Shown: positions 28,391-36,517 of the stretch, one piece after another
Layout: each line of letters opens with the position of its first letter
How positions within the stretch are numbered: the first letter of the stretch is position 1
Program-made: the position numbers and the translations under genes
The notes under the pieces: model-generated
What the model saw: only the letters and a program-made list of their open reading frames with translations
The model's database searches: none
What the model was told of the DNA's origin: nothing
Source of the DNA: Bacillus sp. PAMC26568
Lineage (GTDB): Bacteria > Bacillota > Bacilli > Bacillales > Bacillaceae
NCBI RefSeq assembly: GCF_014235785.1
Contig: NZ_CP060137.1
Location: forward strand, 558,001 to 622,000
Length of the DNA: 64,000 nucleotides
Direction: 5' to 3'

Positions 28391-30019
28391 TTAAGAGCCC
28401 AATCTAGAAACTTCCTCTTCTATCCGGTTTATATCAATCCGTTCAAATAATGGTTTAACTTGGCTCAGCTCAATTACTGAATCAAGCGGAGTATAGGACC
28501 ACTTATCAGCTTTCAAGCCCATTAATTTTTGAATTTCTCTGCTCGAAAATGGCAGAAATGGCTGCAGTAAAATAGATAAGTTTGCAATGGCGACAGTGCA
28601 GGTGAAGAGTGTATTTTCACAAGCAGCAGCGTTATCTTTAACAGAAATCCAAGGTTTTTGCTCATCAAAATATTTATTCATGCGGCGAATAAAAGAAAAG
28701 AGATGGTCGAGGGCTGCTTTAAATTGCCCGCTTTCGATTTGTTTGCCAATCGTTTGATAGAGTTGATTTATGTTGCTTTCTACTTCGCTGTCAAGAACCG
28801 CTGGCCTTACTATTGATGAAAAAGACTTTTCGATAAACTTAAATGTCCGATTTACTAGATTCCCATATGCGCCGAGCAGCTCACTGTTATGAGAGTGGAT
28901 GAACTCACGCCAGGAAAAATCAGTATCTCTTTTTTCAGGAGCATTTACAGTTAAAAAATATCGTATGGAATCAGGATGATAGTTCTCCAATATTTGCGGT
29001 ACCCAAACTGCCCAGTTCTGGCTTGTTGATAATTTTTTCTTTTCAATTGTGAGGTATTCGCTTGAGATGATATGATCTGGAAGATGCAAGCTGCCAATCC
29101 CCATCAAGATGCCAGGCCATATTATTGAGTGAAAGGGGATATTATCCTTACCATGAACATAATAGGCTTTCGTACCTTCACTCCAAAAAGGCTGCCAATC
29201 CTGCTGATTTTCCACTGACCATAACTTGCTTGCTGACAAGTAGCCTGAAACAGCTTCGATCCAAACGTAGATTTTTTTCTCCTCATAACCCTTTATAGGA
29301 ACAGGTACGCCAATCGGAAGATCTCTTGAGGCAGCCCTGTCCTGCAGCCCTTCGGATAAATACCGCTTTGTCAGTTTGATGGCATTATCACGCCACAGCT
29401 GTTTGTTTTCTGCCGATGTTGCATACTTTTCAAGTTTTTCCTGCAGAGCTGATAGTTCAAAGTAGTAGTGTCTTGTCAATTTTAAAGCGGGCTCATGAGC
29501 GCAAAGCTTGCATGTTTTATTTATGAGATCTAGCGGATCGAGAATACTTGCACAAGCATCACACTGATCCCCTCTTGCATGAGCTGAACAATTCGGACAA
29601 GTTCCCTCTACAAACCGATCAGGCAAAAATTGTTTACAGTGACCGCAGTAAGCCTGGAGCGTTTCTTTTTCATAAAGAAAGCCATTATCTAAAAGGGTCA
29701 TAAAGATTTCCTGCACAGCTTGATGGTGATGCTGGTGATCTGTACGAGTATAACAGTCATAGGTAAATCCAAGTTTTTGAAAAGAATCGACAAATTCCTT
29801 ATGATACCGGTCAGCAATGACTTGGACCGATACATTTTCCTGCCTTGCTCTGATTGAAATGGGCGTTCCATTGCAATCACTGCCTGAAACGTATAATACT
29901 TTTTCCCCTTTCAAACGATAATATCTTGCTAAAATATCACCGGGCAATAGACTTGCGATATGTCCGATATGCAGAGACCCATTTGCGTAAGGCCATGCTC
30001 CTCCAATAAAAATAGACAT
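28391..30019 (-). CDS. metS: methionyl-tRNA synthetase, T-box-regulated type
   Basis: A 542-residue class I synthetase charging tRNA-Met. HIGH appears as [11 protein letters not shown] near residue 17; the KMSKS loop reads [12 protein letters not shown], a form I recall from this subgroup. The connective peptide has four CxxC knuckles (CGHC, CPNC, CDAC, CKLC), a two-zinc arrangement. The C-terminal EMAP-like tRNA-binding domain found in the ~660-residue B. subtilis MetS is absent. AAGGAGG precedes the ATG. A T-box leader with an AUG specifier lies directly upstream. It may be a second, regulated MetRS beside a housekeeping copy elsewhere. Confidence 0.92.
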   Translation of the reverse strand: MSIFIGGAWPYANGSLHIGHIASLLPGDILARYYRLKGEKVLYVSGSDCNGTPISIRARQENVSVQVIADRYHKEFVDSFQKLGFTYDCYTRTDHQHHHQAVQEIFMTLLDNGFLYEKETLQAYCGHCKQFLPDRFVEGTCPNCSAHARGDQCDACASILDPLDLINKTCKLCAHEPALKLTRHYYFELSALQEKLEKYATSAENKQLWRDNAIKLTKRYLSEGLQDRAASRDLPIGVPVPIKGYEEKKIYVWIEAVSGYLSASKLWSVENQQDWQPFWSEGTKAYYVHGKDNIPFHSIIWPGILMGIGSLHLPDHIISSEYLTIEKKKLSTSQNWAVWVPQILENYHPDSIRYFLTVNAPEKRDTDFSWREFIHSHNSELLGAYGNLVNRTFKFIEKSFSSIVRPAVLDSEVESNINQLYQTIGKQIESGQFKAALDHLFSFIRRMNKYFDEQKPWISVKDNAAACENTLFTCTVAIANLSILLQPFLPFSSREIQKLMGLKADKWSYTPLDSVIELSQVKPLFERIDINRIEEEVSRLGS

Positions 30020-30151
30020 TTCATTATCCTCCTTTTGAACATAAGGTCTGTTTTTGCATAGATTTTTTTTTCGTCGACTAAAGCCGTATATAGGAGGATT
30101 TCGTGCTTTTTTCTAATAAATTTTTATAATGAATCTTAGAAAAGAGCCAAC

Positions 30152-30450
30152 AAAAAAACCTCGTCCATAGACTTAATAAGTCTAAGGACGAGGTTTGATT
30201 TCGCGGTACCACCTTAGTTTACAGATTACTCACATAACCTGTCTTCATTCGTACGGAACATGAGAAAATGTCGATACGCAGGCTGTTGTAACGTCAGCCA
30301 CCACGTCACAGCCTACTGATGATGACAGTTTCATGATGTTCGGTGTGAAGCTCAAAGGTCATTTTCTGTGAAGGATTTCTTGCTTCTTTTCAGCTCCCGA
30401 AGCTCTCTGGATAGACGTCCGACTCACATACTTTTCCTTATCAATGCTTT
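30152..30450 (-). promoter_or_regulatory. T-box leader (tRNA-Met specific) of metS
   Basis: On the minus strand the order is: stem I with an AGAGAGCTTCGGGAGCTGAAA distal part; a specifier loop AAAATGACC whose ATG triplet (30362-30360) pairs with the tRNA-Met anticodon; the conserved T-box AAGGTGGTACCGCG at 30215-30202; and a terminator made from AACCTCGTCC and GGACGAGGTT followed by seven T residues at about 30152. Uncharged tRNA-Met would pair with the T-box bulge and allow readthrough. Confidence 0.95.
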
Positions 30451-30500
30451 TCATGTTTTATATAGTTTATCCAAAAAGAGGAAAAATGTAAATAGTCAGA

Positions 30501-31235
30501 TTATTCTTCTTTGAAAAGCTCCTTCAAAAATTTCTCGCGGTTTTCCAAAAAGTACTTCGTAATCTGATAATGATCTGTTTCAGTATAATTGATTTCTGCA
30601 ATACGATCCTCATCGAAATTCAAGATACTTGCCCCAGGATATCCAAGCAAGATGGGGGAATGAGTGGCGATAATAAACTGTGTGTCGCCATCTTTTGTTA
30701 AGTCATGCAGGATGCGGAGCAAGGTCAGCTGCCTTGTTGGTGAAAGAGCGGCCTCTGGCTCATCCAATAAGTAGACGGCTTTTGTGCCGAAGCGATTTAG
30801 AAAAAGAGATAGAAATGATTCGCCATGTGATTGATGATGAAGGGATTTTCCGCCATACGGTCCAAATACATCACCTGACCAGGGATCTTCATTCAGTTCC
30901 TCTAAATAAGATGCAAACTGGTAAAACGATTCTGCTCTCAAGAAAAAGCCATTCCTAACCTTAGGCATCCAGGCAAGCCTAATATACCTTCCCAGGTCCG
31001 ATTGAGAGCTTCTCGTTTCGTAAAGATGGTGGCTGCCGCCCGCGGTATTAAAGCCGCATTGATAAGCAATCGCCTCCATCAAAGTGGATTTGCCCGAGCC
31101 ATTTTCCCCGACGAAAAAGGTAACTGGACTTTTAATTTTGATCTCATCCAAATTGGAAATGGCAGGAATGGAAAATGGATATTCTTTAATTGTAGGTACT
31201 TCTTCTTTGATTAATCGAATTGATTTTAAGAACAT
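30501..31235 (-). CDS. stand-alone AAA/ABC-type ATPase
   Basis: A 244-residue soluble ATPase of the AAA_21/23-like (SMC/RecF-like) type. Walker A is FVGENGSGKSTL near residue 42; an ABC-like signature region HGESFLSLF at about 135 is followed by Walker B VYLLDEPEAALSP and the switch His in IIATHSPILL. No coiled coil and no nuclease partner are seen. Such ATPases are widespread and often unassigned; some act with TOPRIM nucleases in defence, but none is adjacent. GGTGATAAA precedes the ATG. It follows the hydrolase gene by 42 bp with no terminator, so it may share the SAM-riboswitch transcript. Confidence 0.8.
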   Translation of the reverse strand: MFLKSIRLIKEEVPTIKEYPFSIPAISNLDEIKIKSPVTFFVGENGSGKSTLMEAIAYQCGFNTAGGSHHLYETRSSQSDLGRYIRLAWMPKVRNGFFLRAESFYQFASYLEELNEDPWSGDVFGPYGGKSLHHQSHGESFLSLFLNRFGTKAVYLLDEPEAALSPTRQLTLLRILHDLTKDGDTQFIIATHSPILLGYPGASILNFDEDRIAEINYTETDHYQITKYFLENREKFLKELFKEE

Positions 31236-31277
31236 TTTATCACCTGTTCTTAGTTTAACAGGGATTATAGCTGCAAG

Positions 31278-32054
31278 TCATCGGCTTACAGGAATTTCAA
31301 TTTCCGGATGACAGCACATGCGAATATAATCTGCTGTTTGATTCGCAATAATCTCTTTATCGTAATCCATCGAAGCTACATGATAGGAATTTGTCAGACT
31401 GATGATTTGTTTCATTGGGGAAGAAACGGACTCAAAAAGAAAATCAGAGCTTTCCGGCGGAACGACATGATCTTCCTCAGATTTAAAAATAAGAATGGGA
31501 CATTCTACATCGGCAATTTTTGATTTTGTGAATGTAATCAAGCCTAATAGCTTTTTAACAGCAGTGATAGGAACAGCTGAGTAAGTAATTTCTTCAATTC
31601 CCTCCGCTTTTATATCTGGTTTTCCTTCAGGTATGAAGCGCGGCTCTGTCTTATCCCGAAAAAACTCATATCCAGGTACGTCCAAGGCTGCATTAATGGT
31701 TATAACGCCGCTAATTTCCTTATGTTTGCCCGCTAATTGAACAGCAAGCGTTCCACCCATGGATTGACCGGCAATAAATACGTTCTTGCAGACTTTTTTC
31801 AGCTTTAAATAAGCCTTTTCCAGATCTTCAAACCAATCCAAATAACAGCAATTTTCAAGTTCTTCAGCATGTGTTCCGTGGCCCTTTAGCCTGGGAGCAA
31901 GGACAGTAAAACCTTTATCAGCAAGCAATTTGCCAAGTTCCCCGACACTTTGAGGCGTTCCGACAAATCCGTGGCACAGTAAAATTCCAATCTCATTGCC
32001 TTTACGAAAAAAACTTTCTGCACCAGGCAGAACAGGGAATATCGTTTTACTCAT
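31278..32054 (-). CDS. alpha/beta hydrolase, Est30-like carboxylesterase, behind a SAM riboswitch
   Basis: A 258-residue cytoplasmic alpha/beta hydrolase. The oxyanion region is LLCHGFVGTPQS, the nucleophile elbow AGQSMGG (Ser near residue 95), the acid in SEEDHVVPPESS and the catalytic His in NSYHVASMDYD. This pattern is that of the small Bacillus/Geobacillus carboxylesterases (Est30) and monoacylglycerol lipases. It is not MetX, which is about 370 residues. ATG at 32054 has GGAGG upstream. A complete SAM-I riboswitch with terminator lies immediately before it, an unusual association that points to a sulfur-metabolite or methyl-ester role. Confidence 0.85.
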   Translation of the reverse strand: MSKTIFPVLPGAESFFRKGNEIGILLCHGFVGTPQSVGELGKLLADKGFTVLAPRLKGHGTHAEELENCCYLDWFEDLEKAYLKLKKVCKNVFIAGQSMGGTLAVQLAGKHKEISGVITINAALDVPGYEFFRDKTEPRFIPEGKPDIKAEGIEEITYSAVPITAVKKLLGLITFTKSKIADVECPILIFKSEEDHVVPPESSDFLFESVSSPMKQIISLTNSYHVASMDYDKEIIANQTADYIRMCCHPEIEIPVSR

Positions 32055-32082
32055 CTTTCGTTCCTCCAATTCAAGCAATTAT

Positions 32083-32232
32083 AAAAGAAAACCCTCTCTT
32101 CCATTGGCAATAAAGAGAGGGTTTTTCTTTATCAACCAAAGCACGATGCTTTGCTGGTGGGAGCACCTTTTCCGTTCTTACGGTGGTTGCTGTGAAGTCA
32201 TGGAGCCAGATCTCTCGTTCACTCTTGATAAT
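32083..32232 (-). promoter_or_regulatory. SAM-I (S-box) riboswitch with terminator upstream of the hydrolase
   Basis: On the minus strand: TTATCAAGAG opens P1, then GAGAGATCTGGCTCCATGA, CAGCAACC, AAGGTGCTCCCACCAGCAA, and a closing TTGATAAAG. These are S-box blocks in the right order. A terminator of AAAACCCTCTCTT and AAGAGAGGGTTTT arms with a T tail follows at 32125-32083, 29 bp before the start codon. Confidence 0.88.
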
Positions 32233-32380
32233 TTATTTAATTCTGATTGGTTTAGTTGGTTTTAATGATCTTATCACGAGCAGCTTTTAACTGTCAATAG
32301 ATTATGTGAAAGCGGAAAGCCCGAGAATTTAGTACCTCAATTTGTCGTTTTGGAGCAGTGAAAATGGAAAGCTGATTTAG

Positions 32381-32840
32381 TTAGCTCACCATCCAGAATA
32401 AAGTGCACCAAAGTGGGTGTTTGGTGCACAAAGAGTGCTCTTCACCATAAGAAAGTGCGTCAAACTGGAGATTGCCGCACAAAGTTAGCTCATCATCCAG
32501 AAGAAAGTGCGCCAAACCGGAGTTTGCCGCACAAAGATAGCTCATCAGTCAGAAGAAAGTGCGCCAAACCGGAGATTGCCGCACAAAGATAGCTCATCAG
32601 TCAGAAGAAAGTGCGCCAAACCGGAGTTTGCCGCACAAAGTTAGCTCATCATCCAGAAGAAAGTGCGTCAAACCGGAGTTTGCCGCACAAAGTTAGCTCC
32701 CCATCCAGAAGAAAGTGCGTCAAACCGGAGTTTGCCGCACAAAGTTAGCTCCCCATCCAGAAGAAAGTGCGTCAAACCGGAGTTTGCCGCACAAAGTTAG
32801 CTCCCCATCCAGAAGAAAATGCGCCAAACAGGGGTTTGTA
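32381..32840. repeat. minisatellite of 52-bp units, about nine copies
   Basis: Unit starts (TTAGCTC or ATAGCTC) fall at 32381, 32485, 32536, 32589, 32641, 32693, 32745 and 32797, with one diverged copy near 32434. Each unit holds an imperfect inverted repeat, GTGCG-CAAAC ... GTTTG-CGCAC; in the first copy both arms have changed together to GTGCACCAAA / TTTGGTGCAC. Related single-copy segments (TTTAGTACC..., GGGCAGTGAAA) flank the array at 32325-32365 and 32843-32915. No gene is seen between 32233 and 32932. Confidence 0.9.
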
Positions 32841-32932
32841 GCAATTTAGTACCCTAATATGGCATTTTGTGGCCGAGGAGTACCTCATTCATGCATTTTT
32901 AGGGCAGTGAAATCGCCCCTGAAGCATTTATC

Positions 32933-32961
32933 TTCACAAATGACAAAAACAGGAGTAAGAT
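32933..32961 (+). promoter_or_regulatory. promoter of the DUF4395 gene
   Basis: TTCACA (32933) and TAAGAT (32956) are spaced by 17 bp, 31 bp before the start codon. Confidence 0.55.
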
Positions 32962-32992
32962 ACTTATATTCCAATCAGACAGGTGGGGTTTT

Positions 32993-33412
32993 ATGAAAAC
33001 AATTCCTAAACCTCTTGTATTAACAAATCAATGGTTTATTGTTTTATCCGTTGCGGCAACCTGGATATCAGGTTTGGGGTGGATTCTTCTTATCCCTCTT
33101 ATTGCAGGCATTATGGGTCTTCTTTTTAAATTTAATCCGGTTATGAAAACGGCGAAATTGTTTTTGAAGAAGCCTATGTCAGAATATATTCCAGAGGATT
33201 TTGATCAGCAGCAGTTTAACCAGGCAATTGCAGTTATTTGCCTTAGTCTTGGATTCATTGGCTACGTTCTTAACTGGATGATCCTTGCATACATTTTTAC
33301 AGCAATGGTCGCTCTCGCTGCATTCATCGCCATTTTAGGTTTTTGTATTGGCTGCTTTATTCGGTTCCAGTGGCAGCAATATCGTCATCGGAAACTTTCA
33401 AAGCAGGCTTAA
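32993..33412 (+). CDS. DUF4395-like membrane protein
   Basis: A 139-residue integral membrane protein. Two hydrophobic stretches lie at about 13-45, a polar segment MSEYIPEDFDQQQFNQAIAV at about 62-82, and two more helices to about 125, ending in a basic tail. The pattern of a short proline motif after the first helix pair, a conserved FNQ, and the GCFIRFQW close is that of DUF4395, whose role is unknown; some members are linked to thiol or rhodanese genes. AGGTGGGG precedes the ATG. It stands alone between the minisatellite and the metN leader. Confidence 0.7.
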   Translation: MKTIPKPLVLTNQWFIVLSVAATWISGLGWILLIPLIAGIMGLLFKFNPVMKTAKLFLKKPMSEYIPEDFDQQQFNQAIAVICLSLGFIGYVLNWMILAYIFTAMVALAAFIAILGFCIGCFIRFQWQQYRHRKLSKQA

Positions 33413-33420
33413 AAAAAGTG

Positions 33421-33449
33421 TTGACTTTCTGAAAATACGAGAGTAAAGT
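33421..33449 (+). promoter_or_regulatory. metNPQ promoter
   Basis: TTGACT (33421-33426) and TAAAGT (33444-33449) with 17-bp spacing lie 25 bp before the first S-box. Confidence 0.7.
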
Positions 33450-33473
33450 AAGACTCACATCGAAAATATGAAA

Positions 33474-33648
33474 CTTCTTATCACGAGAGGTGGAGGGATT
33501 TGGCCCTTTGATACCTCGGCAGCAGACTCAGATTTAATGAGAACTGTGCCAACTCCAACAAGCGTGATTTTGCTTGAGAGATAAGAAGAGTGAACGGTCT
33601 ATTTCTTATGATCATTACCTCTTCTTGGCTTTCAGGAAGAGGTTTTTT
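33474..33648 (+). promoter_or_regulatory. SAM-I riboswitch, first of a tandem pair
   Basis: CTTCTTATCACGAGAGGTGG, AGGGATTTGGCCC, TGATACCTCGGCAGCAGACTC, CTGTGCCAACTCCAACAAGC and GAGATAAGAAG are the S-box blocks, spanning 33474-33588. A terminator with CCTCTTC and GAAGAGG arms and six T residues ends at 33648. Confidence 0.95.
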
Positions 33649-33669
33649 ATTTTCCTTAACTAAATAGAT

Positions 33670-33842
33670 TTCTTATCCAGAGAAGCGGAGGGACTGGCCT
33701 GATGATGCTTCGGCAGCGGACTTTTTAAAAAGTACTGTGCCAATTCCAGCAAGCTGAATATAAGCTTGGGAGATAAGAAGAGACCTGGTAATTCGTTATG
33801 AATTCATGCCCTCTTCTTGTCGGATAGAAGAGGGTATTTTTT
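33670..33842 (+). promoter_or_regulatory. SAM-I riboswitch, second of a tandem pair
   Basis: A second complete S-box (CTTATCCAGAGAAGCGG, AGGGACTGGCC, GCTTCGGCAGCGG, CTGTGCCAATTCCAGCAAGC, GAGATAAGAAG) ends at 33781. Its own terminator has CCCTCTTC and GAAGAGGG arms with a T tail to 33842. Both elements lie on one transcript before metN, so transcription must pass two SAM-sensing gates. Confidence 0.95.
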
Positions 33843-33945
33843 ATGGTCTATTTTAGGTGTTTTTACAAATTGAACCTGTTTTCACTGCCAAATCATACGA
33901 ACTCAAAAAAAGAACAAGCACATAAATATCAGGGGAGGAATCGAA

Positions 33946-34977
33946 ATGATTCAATTTAAAGGCGTTAAGAAGGTGTATAACAGCGGAGGAAAAGAGATTC
34001 GGGCTCTTGATGGCATTGATCTTCATGTCGAGCAGGGAGACATATACGGGGTCATCGGTTTTAGCGGCGCAGGCAAAAGTACGCTGATCCGGACAGTAAA
34101 TTTATTAGAGCGCCCAAGCTCAGGAAATATAATTGTTGACAATCAGGATTTAACCGCTCTTTCTCAAAAGGAAGTACGCCAAGTCAAACGTAAAATAGGA
34201 ATGGTCTTTCAGCATTTCAATTTATTAAATTCAAAAACCGTATTTGCGAATGTTGCAATGCCGCTTCTTCTTGCAAATGCATCGCAAAAAGTAATCAAAG
34301 AAAGAGTAACTGAATTATTGTCTTTTGTCGGCTTGGAGGACAAAGCCAATCAATACCCAGACCAATTATCAGGGGGACAAAAGCAGCGGGTTGGCATAGC
34401 AAGAGCACTTGCAACTCAGCCTTCGATTCTGTTATGTGATGAAGCAACATCTGCACTTGATCCGCAAACAACAGGTTCCATCCTTCAGCTACTAAAGAAA
34501 ATTAATCAGGAATACAAAATTACGATCTTGATGATTACGCATGAAATGTCAGTCATCAGAGAGGTTTGCAATAAGGTTGCTGTGATTGAGGCCGGGAAAA
34601 TCATCGAGTCAGGCTCCGTTTTTGATGTTTTCTCAAATCCGCAAACAAAAACTGCTTCTAACTTTGTCAGCTCCGTTCTAAACGATAGCATTCCAGAGTC
34701 TGTTTTGAAACTAGTGCAGGAGGAGAATAGTCAGGGCCAAATATTTAAAATTAATTTTGTTGGAAAATCATCGGGACAGCCGCTGCTTTCTCAAATTGCA
34801 AAGCGATTTGACCTTGATATCAATGTTTTGTTTGGAAACATCACAGAGCTTCAGGGCATCCCATTTGGGCATTTGATTGTTGAACTGCAGGGATCAGAAA
34901 GTGAAATTAAACGGGCCTTATTAGTTATGAATCAGGAAAATGTCACAGTGAAAGAGGTGAATGCACATGCTAGTTGA
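33946..34977 (+). CDS. metN: methionine ABC transporter ATP-binding protein
   Basis: A 343-residue ATPase of the MetNPQ importer. Walker A is GFSGAGKSTL (near residue 40), the ABC signature LSGGQKQRVGIARAL, Walker B ILLCDEATSALD, and the switch His in MITHEM. A C-terminal NIL/ACT-like domain from about residue 260 (SGQPLLSQIAKRFDLDINVLFG) is the regulatory domain that binds methionine and causes trans-inhibition in E. coli MetN. GGGGAGG precedes the ATG. First gene behind the tandem SAM riboswitch; it overlaps metP by 11 bp. Confidence 0.97.
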   Translation: MIQFKGVKKVYNSGGKEIRALDGIDLHVEQGDIYGVIGFSGAGKSTLIRTVNLLERPSSGNIIVDNQDLTALSQKEVRQVKRKIGMVFQHFNLLNSKTVFANVAMPLLLANASQKVIKERVTELLSFVGLEDKANQYPDQLSGGQKQRVGIARALATQPSILLCDEATSALDPQTTGSILQLLKKINQEYKITILMITHEMSVIREVCNKVAVIEAGKIIESGSVFDVFSNPQTKTASNFVSSVLNDSIPESVLKLVQEENSQGQIFKINFVGKSSGQPLLSQIAKRFDLDINVLFGNITELQGIPFGHLIVELQGSESEIKRALLVMNQENVTVKEVNAHAS

Positions 34978-35617
34978 TTCACAGCAAATTATTGATGCAC
35001 TTATAGAAACACTTGCGATGACAGGGTTTTCATTGCTTTTTTCAACCTTAATCGGGCTGCCGCTTGGTGTCTTGCTTGTCATTACGCGCAAAGGGCATTT
35101 GTGGGAAAATAAAATCCTTTTTAATATCTTGAACGGGGTCGTAAATCTCTTCCGCTCAGTCCCTTTTATTATTTTGATGGTAGCCATTGTACCACTGACA
35201 AGATTGATAGTGGGAACTTCAATCGGTACAGCTGCAGCTGTTGTTCCGCTTGTTTTTTATGCAGGACCTTATATTGCAAGACTGATAGAGAACTCATTAT
35301 TAGAAGTGGATCCGGGTGTCATTGAGGCTGCAGAAGCGATGGGTGCAACCCCAAACCAAATCATCTTTAAATTCATCGTTCCAGAAGCTTTAAGCTCACT
35401 TGTACTTAGTCTGACAATCGCGACGGTAGGTCTTGTCGGAGCATCAGCAATGGCAGGTGCTGTCGGCGGCGGCGGACTCGGCGATCTGGCGATTACATAC
35501 GGCTATCAGCGCTTTGATACAGTCGTCATGATTATTACCGTTGCCATTCTCGTCATCCTTGTTCAGGGACTTCAGTCATCAGGAAACTTATTATCTAAAA
35601 AAATCAGAAGACGCTAA
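34967..35617 (+). CDS. metP: methionine ABC transporter permease
   Basis: A 216-residue permease with five predicted helices. The EAA loop, EAAEAMGATPNQIIFKFIVPEA near residue 125, contacts MetN. GAGGTG lies seven bases before ATG 34967; an ATG six bases earlier is too close to it. It forms the membrane channel with MetN and the lipoprotein MetQ. The symbol metP follows B. subtilis; E. coli uses metI. Confidence 0.96.
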   Translation: MLVDSQQIIDALIETLAMTGFSLLFSTLIGLPLGVLLVITRKGHLWENKILFNILNGVVNLFRSVPFIILMVAIVPLTRLIVGTSIGTAAAVVPLVFYAGPYIARLIENSLLEVDPGVIEAAEAMGATPNQIIFKFIVPEALSSLVLSLTIATVGLVGASAMAGAVGGGGLGDLAITYGYQRFDTVVMIITVAILVILVQGLQSSGNLLSKKIRRR

Positions 35618-35630
35618 GGAGAGAATCAGA

Positions 35631-36461
35631 ATGAAAAAATTCATCATAGTAGGACTAATTCTTGTATTAGGAGCTTTTGCAGCAGGCTGCGGAAATAAAA
35701 CAGCAAACGGCAAAGAAGAAGTAAATGTGAAAATTGGCGTAAGCGGATCAGACAATCGCATTTGGGATTTCGTTGCAAAGAAAGCCGAAAAAGAAGGCAT
35801 TAACATTGAAATTGTCACGTTCTCAGATTACGTTCAGCCAAACCTGGCACTTGCTGAAGGAGAGCTTGATGCCAATGCCTTCCAAACGATTTCTTACTTT
35901 AACGCCTTCAAAAAGGAGCATAACATTGATCTTTCCCCCATCGGTACGACTGTAATTGCACCACTTGGTCTTTATTCTGAAAAATATAAATCAATTAAAG
36001 AGATTCCTGAAGGCGGAAAGATTGCTGTTCCAAACGAAGCGACAAATATGGGCAGAGCATTCCTGCTGCTTCAAGATGCAGGATTGATTGAACTTCCGAA
36101 AGACTTTGATGGTAATGGTTCATTGGACAAAATTGTTTCAAATCCGAAGAATTTAAAAATTGTCCCTGTAGTAGCAGGCCAAACTCCGCGTGTATTGCCT
36201 GATGTTGCAGGTTCTATTATCAACAATGGCATTGCAGTAGACGCAGGATTTAACCCTGTAAAAGACTCGATTTTCCATGAAGATGACACAGCTACACCTT
36301 ATATCAACATTATTGCGGCACGTACAGAAGATAAAAACCGCAAAGAATTAAAACGAATTGTCGAGCTATATCAGGAAGAGGATACAGCCAAATTTATTGA
36401 AAAAGAATATGACGGAAGCACAATTCCTACTTTTGTTCCGCTTAGCAAAATTGGAGAGTAA
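35631..36461 (+). CDS. metQ: methionine-binding lipoprotein
   Basis: A 276-residue NlpA-family solute receptor anchored outside the membrane. The signal peptide ends in the lipobox LGAFAAGC, with the acylated Cys near residue 20. The mature part begins VKIGVSGSDNRIWDFVAKKA and contains DANAFQTISYF and AVPNEATNMGRAFLLLQ, family blocks of the L- and D-methionine receptors. ATG at 35631 follows AAGGAGAG; an upstream frame into metP is a shadow. Confidence 0.97.
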   Translation: MKKFIIVGLILVLGAFAAGCGNKTANGKEEVNVKIGVSGSDNRIWDFVAKKAEKEGINIEIVTFSDYVQPNLALAEGELDANAFQTISYFNAFKKEHNIDLSPIGTTVIAPLGLYSEKYKSIKEIPEGGKIAVPNEATNMGRAFLLLQDAGLIELPKDFDGNGSLDKIVSNPKNLKIVPVVAGQTPRVLPDVAGSIINNGIAVDAGFNPVKDSIFHEDDTATPYINIIAARTEDKNRKELKRIVELYQEEDTAKFIEKEYDGSTIPTFVPLSKIGE

Positions 36462-36517
36462 ACAAAATGGGGTCTGACCCCGCTTCAGTAAAGTGTTAAA
36501 TCAAAGGAGGCCCCGGC

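Noticed and set aside
30501-31235. antiviral defence system based on the AAA ATPase
   Set aside because: No nuclease, TOPRIM, reverse transcriptase or other partner gene is adjacent; neighbours are metabolic.
31278-32054. homoserine O-acetyltransferase (MetX) as identity of the SAM-controlled hydrolase
   Set aside because: At 258 residues it is too short and has the GQSMGG elbow and lid pattern of Est30-type esterases, not the MetX pattern.
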